In this document: piece by piece, positions 16,226 through 23,913 of the stretch | Layout of the letters: each line of letters starts with the position of its first letter | How positions within the stretch are numbered: the stretch's first letter is position 1 | Assembly: GCA_903921205.1 (NCBI GenBank) | Contig: CAIXPF010000022.1 | Span: forward strand, 1 to 38,164 | Length of the DNA stretch: 38,164 nt | Direction of reading: 5' to 3' | Source of the DNA: an uncultured Acidimicrobiia bacterium | Lineage (GTDB): Bacteria; Actinomycetota; Acidimicrobiia; Acidimicrobiales; CAIXPF01 | The notes under the pieces: model-generated | What the model was told of the DNA's origin: nothing | Databases searched by the model: none | Seen by the model: only the letters and a program-made list of their open reading frames with translations | Program-made: the position numbers and the translations under genes

Positions 16226-18004
16226 CTACTCGATGACGACCACGACATCGCCGGAGCCGACCGTGTCGCCCGGCTTGACCTTGACGGCCTTCACCGTGCC
16301 GGACTTCTCGGCGGCGATGTTGTTCTCCATCTTCATGGCCTCGAGCACGACCACGGTCTGGCCGGCCTCGACGGCGTCGCCCTCGGCGACGAGGACCTTC
16401 ACGATGGTGCCCTGCATCGGCACGGCCACCGAGCCGGACCCGCTGCCAGCGCCCCCGCCGCTCGCGGATCGCTTGGCCCGCGGCGCCTTGGCGCCCCCGC
16501 CACCGGCGGCGACGGCCACGACCGGGGTGTCGGGCACCCACATGGCCACGGCGAATTTCTTGCCGTTGACCTCGACGTCCACGGTGCGGCGGACCTTCGC
16601 CGGCTCACCGTCCTCGCCGGGCACCGGAGCAGGGGCGTCGCCCTTGCTCGACACCAGACCGGAGAGGTCCAGCACGTCCTCGACCCACTTCGTCGAGTGC
16701 TCGGCGGCGGCGAAGTCGGCATGTTCGAGGATGGCGATGTCCGCAGGGATCGTGGTGTGCACCCCGGCGATCTCGAACTCCTTGAGCGCCCGCAGGGTAC
16801 GGGCGATGGCGGTGTCGCGGTCCTTGCCCCAGCAGATCAGCTTGCCGACGAGGTTGTCGTAGTACTGGCTGATCTCGTCGCCGGCCTCGTAGCCGCCGTC
16901 CCAGCGGGTGCCGTACCCCGACGGTGCCCGCAGCTTGGTGATCGGACCCGGCGACGGCATGAACTTGCCGGCGGTGGGGTTCTCGGCGTTGATCCGTACC
17001 TCGATGGCATGGCCGGAGGTGGCCACCTGATCCTGGGTCATCGGCAGCGACTCGCCTGCGGCGATGCGCAGCTGCCATTCGACGAGGTCGACACCGGTGA
17101 CCATCTCGGTCACCGGGTGCTCGACCTGCAGCCGGGTGTTCATCTCAAGGAAGAAGAACCCGCCATCCTGGTAGAGGAACTCGCAGGTCCCGGCGTTGAA
17201 GTACCCGCAGGCCCGGGCCACGGCCACAGCCGCCTCGCCCATCTGCCGGCGGATCTCGTCGGGCAGGCCGGGCGCCGGTGCCTCTTCGATGAGCTTCTGG
17301 TGGCGCCGCTGGGCGGAGCAGTCCCGCTCGGCGAGATAGACGTAGTTGCCCTGCTGGTCGCCGAAGACCTGGATCTCGATGTGCCGGGGCTTCTCGAGGT
17401 AGCGCTCCATGTAGATCTCGTCACGGCCGAAGTACGCCTTCGACTCGCGCTGCGCCGACTCGATGGCGCTGGTCACCGACGCCTCGTCGGGCACGACCTT
17501 CATGCCGCGTCCGCCACCGCCGTAGGCGGCCTTGATGGCGATCGGGTAGCCGTGGATCTTGCCGAACTCGATCACCTGTGACGGGTCGGTGATGAACTCG
17601 GTGGTGCCGGGAACACCCGACACCCCACCGCGCTCCGCGGCGAGGCGGGCCGAGATCTTGTCGCCCATCACCACGATGGCCTCGGGAGGCGGGCCGATGA
17701 AGGTCACGCCGAGGTCGGTGATGGCCCGGGCGAAGTCGGCGTTCTCCGAGAAGAACCCGTAGCCGGGGTGGACCGCATCGGCGCCGGAGCGGCGGATGAC
17801 GTCGAGGATCGCCTCCGTGTTGAGGTAGCTCTCAGCGGCGGTCCTGCCACCGAGCGCATAGGCCTCGTCGGCGAGGCGGACGTGGAGGGCGTCGCGATCG
17901 AGCTCCGAGTAGACCGCTACGGTCTTGACACCGAGCTCGCGGCAGCCACGGATGACCCGGACGGCGATTTCGCCGCGGTTGGCAATGAGCACCTTGGAGA
18001 ACAC
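16226..18004 (-). CDS. accA3: Acetyl-/propionyl-CoA carboxylase alpha chain (biotin carboxylase plus BCCP)
   Basis: A 592-residue biotin-dependent carboxylase subunit. It carboxylates its own biotin using ATP and bicarbonate, then supplies the carboxyl group to an AccD-type beta chain (not in this window) for malonyl- or methylmalonyl-CoA synthesis. The biotin carboxylase domain (about residues 1-445) has IANRGEIAVRV, HPGYGFFSEN, the glycine-rich AYGGGGRGMKVV ATP loop and EMNTRLQVEHPVTE. The BCCP domain ends the protein with EAMKMEN, where Lys558 is the biotinylation site. A Gly/Ala/Ser-rich linker joins them. The GTG start gives the canonical MFSKVLIANRGE N-terminus. Only 5 bases separate this start from the birA start on the other strand, and BirA is the enzyme that would biotinylate it. 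Confidence 0.93.
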   Translation of the reverse strand: MFSKVLIANRGEIAVRVIRGCRELGVKTVAVYSELDRDALHVRLADEAYALGGRTAAESYLNTEAILDVIRRSGADAVHPGYGFFSENADFARAITDLGVTFIGPPPEAIVVMGDKISARLAAERGGVSGVPGTTEFITDPSQVIEFGKIHGYPIAIKAAYGGGGRGMKVVPDEASVTSAIESAQRESKAYFGRDEIYMERYLEKPRHIEIQVFGDQQGNYVYLAERDCSAQRRHQKLIEEAPAPGLPDEIRRQMGEAAVAVARACGYFNAGTCEFLYQDGGFFFLEMNTRLQVEHPVTEMVTGVDLVEWQLRIAAGESLPMTQDQVATSGHAIEVRINAENPTAGKFMPSPGPITKLRAPSGYGTRWDGGYEAGDEISQYYDNLVGKLICWGKDRDTAIARTLRALKEFEIAGVHTTIPADIAILEHADFAAAEHSTKWVEDVLDLSGLVSSKGDAPAPVPGEDGEPAKVRRTVDVEVNGKKFAVAMWVPDTPVVAVAAGGGGAKAPRAKRSASGGGAGSGSGSVAVPMQGTIVKVLVAEGDAVEAGQTVVVLEAMKMENNIAAEKSGTVKAVKVKPGDTVGSGDVVVVIE

Positions 18005-18009
18005 GCCAT

Positions 18010-18867
18010 ATGGATAGTCGCTCCGGCACCCCGCAGGCGAGACCGGCCGACGAGAATGCAGCCGCGCGAGCGCTGGCCCTGCGCGCCGCCGTGGCCGGTA
18101 CCCGCTTCCGGCAGGTCGACTGGGTGGGCGAGACCGGCTCGACGAACCGGGACCTGATCGAGCAGGCGAACGCCGATCGGGACGAGCCGTCGGCCGCCGG
18201 CCGCCAGGCTGCGGTGCTGGTCACCGACCACCAGACGGCCGGCCGGGGGACCAAGGGCCGGAGCTGGTTCGATCCTCCCGGTGGCTCGCTGCTGCTGTCG
18301 GTCCGGCTGTTCCCCCGGGTGGCCCCGGCTGCGCTGCACCGCTACACCATGGCGTTGTCGGTCGCAGCGGCCGACGCCTGTGCCGACGTGGCCGGCGTGG
18401 ACGTCCGACTGAAGTGGCCGAACGATCTCTTCGTCGGTGACCGCAAGTTGGCCGGGGTCCTGGCCGAGTCCTCGGTGCGCGGTGGGGCGGTGGATGCCCT
18501 GGTCATCGGGATCGGCATGAACGTCAACTGGCCGGCGGAGCTGCCCGAGGACCTCGGCGAGCTGGCGGTGGCGCTCAACCATCTCGCCGGCCACGACATC
18601 GATCGGGTCGCCCTGGCGGCGTCGTTGGTGCGCTGTCTCGACCGGGAGCTGCGGGCCCTCGCCGCCGACGGTGGTGAGGTCGACCTGCTCGAGCGCTACC
18701 GGCGACGCTCGGCGACGCTGGGGCGCCAGGTCCGGGTCGAGTTGCCCGACGGTCCGTTGTTCGGCGAAGCGGTCGACGTCACCGACGAGGGCCTCCTCGT
18801 GGTCGAGATCGACGGGGTCCGGCAGCGTTTCGCCGCAGCCGACGTGACCCATCTGCGTCTCGGCTGA
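18010..18867 (+). CDS. birA: Biotin--[acetyl-CoA-carboxylase] ligase
   Basis: A 285-residue biotin protein ligase that activates biotin as biotinyl-AMP and attaches it to the BCCP lysine of the carboxylase encoded divergently. Catalytic motifs are GETGSTNRDL, TAGRGTKGRSWFDPPGGSLL (the biotinyl-AMP loop) and LKWPNDLFVGDRKLAGVL. The C-terminal small domain follows (GRQVRVELPDG). No N-terminal helix-turn-helix is present, so it is a ligase only and not a repressor. The ATG at 18010 is 5 bases from the carboxylase start. A GTG near codon 30, just before AGTRFRQVDW, would give a more usual N-terminus and leave a larger promoter region. I keep the longer form with moderate certainty about the start. 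Confidence 0.9.
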   Translation: MDSRSGTPQARPADENAAARALALRAAVAGTRFRQVDWVGETGSTNRDLIEQANADRDEPSAAGRQAAVLVTDHQTAGRGTKGRSWFDPPGGSLLLSVRLFPRVAPAALHRYTMALSVAAADACADVAGVDVRLKWPNDLFVGDRKLAGVLAESSVRGGAVDALVIGIGMNVNWPAELPEDLGELAVALNHLAGHDIDRVALAASLVRCLDRELRALAADGGEVDLLERYRRRSATLGRQVRVELPDGPLFGEAVDVTDEGLLVVEIDGVRQRFAAADVTHLRLG

Positions 18868-18889
18868 CCCCGGCCCGGTCACCGGTCGG

Positions 18890-19759
18890 TCAGGGCTCGG
18901 CCGTGGTCCGTAGCAGCGAGGTGAGGTGGGCGGCGATCGCCGCGGTGCGCGGTCCCGGGGGAGGGAGCCTTCGGCCGTCGATTGCGGCGATGGGCTGACC
19001 GAGCCGCGAGGTCGAGGTGAGGAAGGCCTCCCGGGCCTCGAGGAACCCGGCAATCGGGATGGTGCGTTCGACGGCGAGCCCGGCCTCCACTACCAGGGCC
19101 CGGGTCACCCCGGCCAGACAGCCCGAGGACAACGGCGGGGTCACGACCTCGTCGCCGAGGACCACGAACACGTTCGAACCGGTTCCTTCGCACAGCTCGC
19201 CCGCCGTGTTGGCGAAGATCGCCTCGTCCGCGCCGCGGCGGTGGGCGAGGTCCAGTGCCAGGACGTTCTCGGCGTAGGACGTCGTCTTGAGCCCGGTCAG
19301 GGCGCCGTGTTCGTTCCGGGTCCACGGCACCACGGCGACGGCGGCGGTGGGGGCGACGGTGCCGAGCGGGCCGGCAGCGACCACGACGGTGAGCGGGCCG
19401 TCGCCACGACGCGAGCCCAGGGGTGAGCGGCCGGCGGTCACGGTGATGCGGATCCGCAGTTCGTCCTTGCCGGGATGGGAGGCCACCACTTCGTCGACTG
19501 CGGTGCGCAGGGTGGTGTCGTCGGTCGTCAGCTCGAGGCGCAAGCCGACCGCCGAACGTCGGAGCCGGTCGAGGTGGCGACCGAGGGCGAAAGGGGTCCG
19601 TGCCACGGTGGCCACGGTCTCGAAGACCCCGTCGCCGACGACGAAGCCGTGGTCGTCGAAGGCCACCGTGGCCTCCGCCGCTGCAACCAACCGGCCGTTG
19701 CACCACACCAGCGGGCGGCCGGCTGGTGTGGTGCCGGCCACCGTCGTTCCGCTCGTCAT
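18890..19759 (-). CDS. Class IV PLP-dependent aminotransferase (PabC/Ilv/Dat family)
   Basis: A 289-residue fold-type IV PLP enzyme. Lys158 in TGLKTTSYAENV is the expected Schiff-base lysine. CEGTGSNVFVV and the phosphate-binding SGCLAGVTR and TSTSRLGQPI motifs are in the right order. The family includes 4-amino-4-deoxychorismate lyase (PabC), branched-chain aminotransferase and D-amino-acid aminotransferase. Length and the short N-terminus favour a PabC-like enzyme, but no pabB is nearby, so I leave the symbol empty. A TACCGT element 6 bases before the ATG suggests a leaderless message. It is convergent with birA (22 bases between stops) and divergent from the LCP gene. Confidence 0.85.
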   Translation of the reverse strand: MTSGTTVAGTTPAGRPLVWCNGRLVAAAEATVAFDDHGFVVGDGVFETVATVARTPFALGRHLDRLRRSAVGLRLELTTDDTTLRTAVDEVVASHPGKDELRIRITVTAGRSPLGSRRGDGPLTVVVAAGPLGTVAPTAAVAVVPWTRNEHGALTGLKTTSYAENVLALDLAHRRGADEAIFANTAGELCEGTGSNVFVVLGDEVVTPPLSSGCLAGVTRALVVEAGLAVERTIPIAGFLEAREAFLTSTSRLGQPIAAIDGRRLPPPGPRTAAIAAHLTSLLRTTAEP

Positions 19760-19765
19760 GGCCCA

Positions 19766-19771
19766 ACGGTA
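19766..19771 (-). promoter_or_regulatory. Putative -10 element TACCGT before the aminotransferase gene
   Basis: On the minus strand TACCGT ends 6 bases before the ATG at 19759. It shares the 120-base divergent gap with the LCP promoter. The gap also contains the 10-bp palindrome GGGCGCGCCC. Confidence 0.4.
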
Positions 19772-19865
19772 GGCCCCCGCCGGCCCGGGGTGGCAGCTCC
19801 ATCGCCGCGCCGCGGTGACGTTTCCGCAGCGGGAGGGGCGCGCCCGGCACGACGATGGGCGCTGC

Positions 19866-19871
19866 TAGCGT
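19866..19871 (+). promoter_or_regulatory. Putative -10 element TAGCGT before the LCP gene
   Basis: TAGCGT ends 8 bases before the GTG at 19880. There is no Shine-Dalgarno sequence between it and the GTG, which supports a leaderless start. Confidence 0.5.
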
Positions 19872-19879
19872 CGACCGAC

Positions 19880-21340
19880 GTGCCTGCCGTCCCCCCCGGC
19901 GTGAAGCTGCGTCGCACCTGGCCCCAGCGGCTGCTGCTGAGCATCAACATCGTCCTGGTGCTGTGCTGTTTCGCAGCGGCCGGCGGTCTCGTCTACGTCG
20001 ACAACAAGACCAGCCAGATCCAGCACATCCACTTGTCGCAGGGCCTCACCGGACGCCCGGACGCCGATGTCTCACGCGACCCGTTCAACGTGCTGCTCGT
20101 CGGGGTCGACAGTGCCGATGGCCTCGATCCGGATGATCCCGTGCGCTCCGAACGCGACGAGACCGGTGTGTCCGGTATGCGCTCGGACACCATCATGGTG
20201 ATGCGGATCATGCCGGCGGAGGGCCGGGTGGCCCTGATGTCGTTCCCCCGTGACCTGTGGGCCCGGATCGCCGATACCGGCCGCGAGGACAAGATCAACG
20301 CGGCCATGTTCTACGGCGGCCCGCAGCAGCTCATCGACACGATCTGGTCGAACTACCGCATCCCGCTCGATCATTACGTCCAGGTCGATTTCGCCCAGTT
20401 CCAGAAGCTGGTCGACGTGGTGGGTGGGGTGAAGGTGTACTTCGACACCGCCGCACGCGACGAGTACACCGGCCTCGACATCCCGGAACCGGGTTGCTAC
20501 ACGTTGGGCGGTCCGCAGGCGTTGGCCTATGCCCGGTCGCGGTACTACGAGTACTACGACGAGGATTCCGGGCGCTGGAAGTCCGATCCCACCTCCGACC
20601 TCGGCCGTATCAGCCGTCAGCAGGACTTCATCCGTCGTGCGTTGTCCCGGGCGGTGTCCAAGGGCATCCGCAACCCGCTCACCCTGAACCAGTTGGTCAA
20701 CACCGGTTTGCAGGCCGTGGTGCTCGACGACGGACTGTCGGCGTCGGACCTCATCGCCCTGGGGACCAAGTTCCGCAGCTTCGAGCCGGAACAGCTCGAG
20801 ACCTATGCCTTGCCGGTGGTCCTCGACATGGTCGGCGACGCCTCTGTGGTCCGCCTGGTCGACAGCCAGGCGGCACCGATCCTCGACCTCTTCCGCGGGG
20901 TCCGGCCCCAGGAGCTCGGCCCGGCGGACGTCGCGATCCGGGTGCTCAACGGCACCGGGCGCCCGTTGGAGGGCAAGACCACCGGCGATGCCCTTGCCGG
21001 GGTCGGCTTCGATGTCGCCGGTGTGGGTGACGCCACGGTCCAGAACGTCACCCGGACGCGCGTCCGCTTCGCTCCGAAGCAGCGGCCGGGTGCCGAGCTG
21101 CTGGTGCGCTACCTGTCGGCAGGGGCCACGCTGGTCGAGGACCCGACCGTGACCGACGGTCTGGTCGAGCTGACCACGGGGGCCGACTACCGTGGGGTGC
21201 TGACCAGCCCGGTCGCAGCGACCACGACGACCGCGGTACCCGGCGCATCCCCGTCGACCACGACGGCGTTGCCGGCTACGTCGACCACCCGCTACGGCGT
21301 CGTGCCGGGTGCAGGCGATCCGGCCGCCAGCTGCCGCTGA
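19880..21340 (+). CDS. LytR-CpsA-Psr (LCP) family cell-wall glycopolymer ligase
   Basis: A 486-residue membrane-anchored enzyme. LCP proteins move a glycopolymer from its polyprenyl-pyrophosphate carrier onto peptidoglycan outside the cytoplasmic membrane. A single N-terminal membrane span (LLLSINIVLVLCCFAAAGGL) follows a short basic stretch. The LCP domain has DPFNVLLVGVDS, GMRSDTIMVMRI, MSFPRDLWARI, DKINAAMFYGG, VGGVKVYF and QALAYARSR, which include the conserved Arg/Asp residues for pyrophosphate binding. A LytR_C domain follows (VAIRVLNGTGRPLEGKTTGDA), then a Thr/Ser/Pro-rich tail. The GTG at 19880 is preceded by TAGCGT and lacks a ribosome-binding site. Its glycan substrate is probably the polymer built by the surrounding genes, in analogy to arabinogalactan attachment in mycobacteria. 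Confidence 0.92.
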   Translation: MPAVPPGVKLRRTWPQRLLLSINIVLVLCCFAAAGGLVYVDNKTSQIQHIHLSQGLTGRPDADVSRDPFNVLLVGVDSADGLDPDDPVRSERDETGVSGMRSDTIMVMRIMPAEGRVALMSFPRDLWARIADTGREDKINAAMFYGGPQQLIDTIWSNYRIPLDHYVQVDFAQFQKLVDVVGGVKVYFDTAARDEYTGLDIPEPGCYTLGGPQALAYARSRYYEYYDEDSGRWKSDPTSDLGRISRQQDFIRRALSRAVSKGIRNPLTLNQLVNTGLQAVVLDDGLSASDLIALGTKFRSFEPEQLETYALPVVLDMVGDASVVRLVDSQAAPILDLFRGVRPQELGPADVAIRVLNGTGRPLEGKTTGDALAGVGFDVAGVGDATVQNVTRTRVRFAPKQRPGAELLVRYLSAGATLVEDPTVTDGLVELTTGADYRGVLTSPVAATTTTAVPGASPSTTTALPATSTTRYGVVPGAGDPAASCR

Positions 21341-21343
21341 GTG

Positions 21344-21367
21344 TTGGCCGCAGGCACCTGTGGCCGA
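21344..21367 (+). terminator. Hairpin terminator candidate after the LCP gene
   Basis: GGCCGCAGG and CCTGTGGCC pair around a 2-base centre, with one G-T pair, and a T-A pair adds at the outer end. The stem begins 3 bases after the LCP stop codon. No T tract follows. Confidence 0.5.
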
Positions 21368-21397
21368 CGGTCGGAAGGGCCCGGGCGGCCCTGCTGG

Positions 21398-21403
21398 TAG
21401 AAA
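21398..21403 (+). promoter_or_regulatory. Possible -10 element TAGAAA before the UDP-glucose dehydrogenase leader
   Basis: TAGAAA (followed by T) is the only TANNN-like hexamer in the 205-base gap between the LCP hairpin and the next gene. Transcription starting about 7 bases later would begin at the hairpin 21411-21435, giving a leader of about 135 bases. The hexamer lacks the final T of the local consensus, so this is tentative. Confidence 0.3.
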
Positions 21404-21410
21404 TGCGCGA

Positions 21411-21435
21411 ACATCGGCGTGCTTCGGGCCGATGT
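21411..21435 (+). promoter_or_regulatory. Stem-loop in the leader of the UDP-glucose dehydrogenase gene
   Basis: ACATCGGC (21411-21418) and GCCGATGT (21428-21435) are exact reverse complements around a 9-base loop. A second stem, CGGTCG (21485-21490) with CGACCG (21498-21503) around a 7-base loop, lies closer to the ATG at 21546. Together they give the presumed 5' leader two strong hairpins. No known riboswitch pattern is recognised. Confidence 0.5.
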
Positions 21436-21545
21436 CCTCTCCAGCGCAGCGTGCGCCGGGCCTGCCGTTGTCGCGCGGTCCTGGCGGTCGAGCGCTCCGA
21501 CCGGGCGACGGCCCTTGTCGGTGAAGCGAAAGGCACGGGCGAACG

Positions 21546-22826
21546 ATGAGCAAGATCGCAGTGGTCGGCACGGGATACGTCGGGCTCACCACCGGTGCCT
21601 GCTTCGCGCAGCTCGGCCACGAGGTGATCTGCGCCGACATCGATGTCGAGAAGGTGGACCGACTCAACCGCGGCGAGATGCCCATCTTCGAGCCGGGCCT
21701 CGACCGGGTGGTGCAGGAGGGCCGTGCGTCGGGACGGCTGTCCTTCGTCCTGGGAGCTGCGACGGCCGCATCGCAGTGCGAGTTCATCTACCTCTGCGTG
21801 CCGACCCCGCAGGGCGATGACGGGTCCGCCGACCTCTCCTACATCGAGGCCGCGGCCCGCGAGATCGGCCCGGTGCTGCAGGCCGATGCCGTGGTGATCA
21901 ACAAGTCGACCGTGCCGGTGGGCTCGACCAAGGTCGTCGAACGCGCCTTGGGTCGGCCCGACGTGTCGGTGGTGTCCAACCCGGAGTTCCTCCGCGAGGG
22001 GGCGGCGCTCGACGATTTCCTGCATCCCGACCGGGTGGTGATCGGGGCCGACAACCAGTCCGCAGCGGTGCGGGTGGCGTCGCTGTACGTCGGGGTTCCG
22101 GCACCGCTGATGGTCACCGACCCCGCCTCGGCCGAGACCATCAAGTACGCCTGCAATGCCTTCCTTGCCACCAAGCTGAGCTTCGTGAACGCTGTGGCCG
22201 CCATCTGCGAGGCGGTCGGGGCCGACGTCAACGACGTGATCCTGGGCATGGGCTACGACAAACGCATCGGCCACGAGTTCCTGCGTCCCGGCCCGGGTTG
22301 GGGTGGCAGCTGCTTCCCGAAGGACACCCTGGCGTTGATCGCCATCGCCGAGAGCCACGGTTACGACTTCCACCTGCTGCGTGGCGTGGTCGAGGTGAAC
22401 ACCGAGCAGTTCGGGCGGGTGGCGAACAAGGTCCTGAAGGCCGCCGCAGGTCCGAAGGGCGAGGTGGCCGGCAGAACGGTCGCTGTGTGGGGCCTCACGT
22501 TCAAGGCCCGCACCGACGACCTGCGGGAGTCGCCGGCGCTGCAGATCATCGACCGGTTGCTGGCCGCCGGGGTGAAGGTCCGGGCCTACGATCCGGCCAT
22601 CTCCCGGTCGTTGCCCGGCATCGAGGTGTGTGCCGATGCCTACAGCGCCTGCGAGGGAGCCGACGCGCTCGCCGTGCTCACCGAGTGGGACGAGTTCAAG
22701 TGGGTCGACCTCGACCGGGTCCACGGGGTGATGGCTTCGCCGCGGGTGGTCGACGGACGTAACCACCTCGATCGGGCATCGCTGGTACGGCGCGGCTTCA
22801 CCTACGAGGGGATCGGGCGGAGCTGA
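21546..22826 (+). CDS. ugd: UDP-glucose 6-dehydrogenase
   Basis: A 426-residue cytosolic enzyme that oxidises UDP-glucose twice with NAD+ to UDP-glucuronate. It shows the N-terminal VVGTGYVGLTTGACFAQLGH motif, NKSTVPVGST, NPEFLREG, the central KYACNAFLATKLSFVN helix, and the catalytic GGSCFPKD with Cys256. The C-terminal domain has VWGLTFKARTDDLRESPAL and AVLTEWDEFK. GDP-mannose dehydrogenases are similar, but pairing with the UDP-glucuronate decarboxylase encoded next makes UDP-glucose the natural substrate. The ATG is preceded by an AAAGG about 10 bases upstream. A structured leader separates it from the LCP gene. Confidence 0.93.
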   Translation: MSKIAVVGTGYVGLTTGACFAQLGHEVICADIDVEKVDRLNRGEMPIFEPGLDRVVQEGRASGRLSFVLGAATAASQCEFIYLCVPTPQGDDGSADLSYIEAAAREIGPVLQADAVVINKSTVPVGSTKVVERALGRPDVSVVSNPEFLREGAALDDFLHPDRVVIGADNQSAAVRVASLYVGVPAPLMVTDPASAETIKYACNAFLATKLSFVNAVAAICEAVGADVNDVILGMGYDKRIGHEFLRPGPGWGGSCFPKDTLALIAIAESHGYDFHLLRGVVEVNTEQFGRVANKVLKAAAGPKGEVAGRTVAVWGLTFKARTDDLRESPALQIIDRLLAAGVKVRAYDPAISRSLPGIEVCADAYSACEGADALAVLTEWDEFKWVDLDRVHGVMASPRVVDGRNHLDRASLVRRGFTYEGIGRS

Positions 22827-22839
22827 CCGCGGCGGGCGG

Positions 22840-22845
22840 TAACCT
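22840..22845 (+). promoter_or_regulatory. Putative -10 element TAACCT before the UDP-glucuronate decarboxylase gene
   Basis: TAACCT followed by G matches the local TANNNT pattern but has no start codon directly after it. Initiation here would give a leader of about 75 bases ending in the ribosome-binding site GGAGG at 22911-22915, 10 bases before the ATG at 22926. This is a leadered transcript, in contrast to many others here. Confidence 0.35.
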
Positions 22846-22925
22846 GCTCACGTTCCCGGCTCGACGGCGGCCCCGGCCGACGAGAGCGCCCGCTCGAACA
22901 TCCCCCGCACGGAGGCCGCTCGCCC

Positions 22926-23864
22926 ATGTCCCGGATCGTCGTGACCGGTGGTGCCGGCTTTCTCGGCTCACACGTGTGCGAGTCATTGTTCGCCCGAGGC
23001 GACCACGTCGTGGTCGTCGACAACCTCGTCACGGGCGACCTGGCCAACCTCGAGCACCTCGCCGGCCGGCCCGGGTTCGCCTTCGTCCAGGCCGACGTGT
23101 CGCGGGTCCTGCCCGTCGACGGACCGGTCGACGCCGTGATGCATCTCGCCTCGCCGGCGTCGCCCAAGGACTATCTCGAGCTGCCGATCGAGACCCTGGA
23201 AGTCGGCTCGCGTGGCACGCAACTCGCCCTCGAGTTGGCCCGCGAGCACGACGCGAGGTTCTTCCTGGCCTCCACGTCCGAGGTGTACGGCGATCCGCAG
23301 GTCCATCCTCAGCCGGAGACGTACTGGGGCAACGTCAACCCGGTGGGCCCACGAGGGGTGTACGACGAGGCCAAGCGCTTCGCCGAGGCGTTGACCATGG
23401 CGTACCACCACCGGCACGGGGTCGACGTGCGCATCGTGCGCATCTTCAACACCTACGGTCCCCGGATGCGCCCCCAGGACGGTCGGGTGGTGTCGAACTT
23501 CCTGGTCCAGGCGCTGACCGGCCAACCGCTGACCATCTACGGGAGCGGTGAGCAGACCCGCAGCTTCACCTTCGTCGACGACGAGGTACGAGGCATCCTG
23601 GGTCTGCTCGACTCGTCCTACGTCGGGCCGATGAACATCGGCAACGACGGCGAGTTCTCGCTCAACGAGCTCGCCCGGCTGGTGCTCGAGGTGACGAACT
23701 CGGGCTCGGAGATCGTCTACGAACCGCTGCCCGTGGACGACCCCACCCAGCGCAAGCCGGACCTGACCCTGGCTCGCAGCACGATTGGTTTCGAGCCCCG
23801 GGTGGCCCTGCGCGAAGGCCTGGTCCTCACCGCTGCGTACTTCGCCCGACGACTCGGCCTCTAG
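22926..23864 (+). CDS. uxs: UDP-glucuronate decarboxylase (UDP-xylose synthase)
   Basis: A 312-residue extended SDR that converts UDP-glucuronate to UDP-xylose and CO2 with bound NAD+. It has [16 protein letters not shown] and [14 protein letters not shown] at the N-terminus. [11 protein letters not shown] and [14 protein letters not shown], with the catalytic Tyr and Lys, are close to the signature of UXS enzymes, as is [21 protein letters not shown]. The C-terminus has [13 protein letters not shown]. The preceding gene makes its substrate, so the pair is a complete route from UDP-glucose to UDP-xylose. ATG start with a good GGAGG 10 bases upstream. Confidence 0.92.
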   Translation: MSRIVVTGGAGFLGSHVCESLFARGDHVVVVDNLVTGDLANLEHLAGRPGFAFVQADVSRVLPVDGPVDAVMHLASPASPKDYLELPIETLEVGSRGTQLALELAREHDARFFLASTSEVYGDPQVHPQPETYWGNVNPVGPRGVYDEAKRFAEALTMAYHHRHGVDVRIVRIFNTYGPRMRPQDGRVVSNFLVQALTGQPLTIYGSGEQTRSFTFVDDEVRGILGLLDSSYVGPMNIGNDGEFSLNELARLVLEVTNSGSEIVYEPLPVDDPTQRKPDLTLARSTIGFEPRVALREGLVLTAAYFARRLGL

Positions 23865-23913
23865 CGGGAAGGTCCCCCTCCCGGCCACGGCGATGTGCCA
23901 GCATTGCGGGGTC

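Noticed and set aside
13992-16862. Plus-strand open frame of 956 codons
   Set aside because: It runs antisense through the methyltransferase-GT2 fusion, the GT2 and the end of the carboxylase gene. All three minus-strand proteins have clear motifs.
18868-18889. CCGGTCACCGG palindrome between birA and the aminotransferase as a terminator
   Set aside because: Its two arms are separated by one base, which is too small for a hairpin loop without opening the stem. It could equally be chance in this GC-rich sequence.
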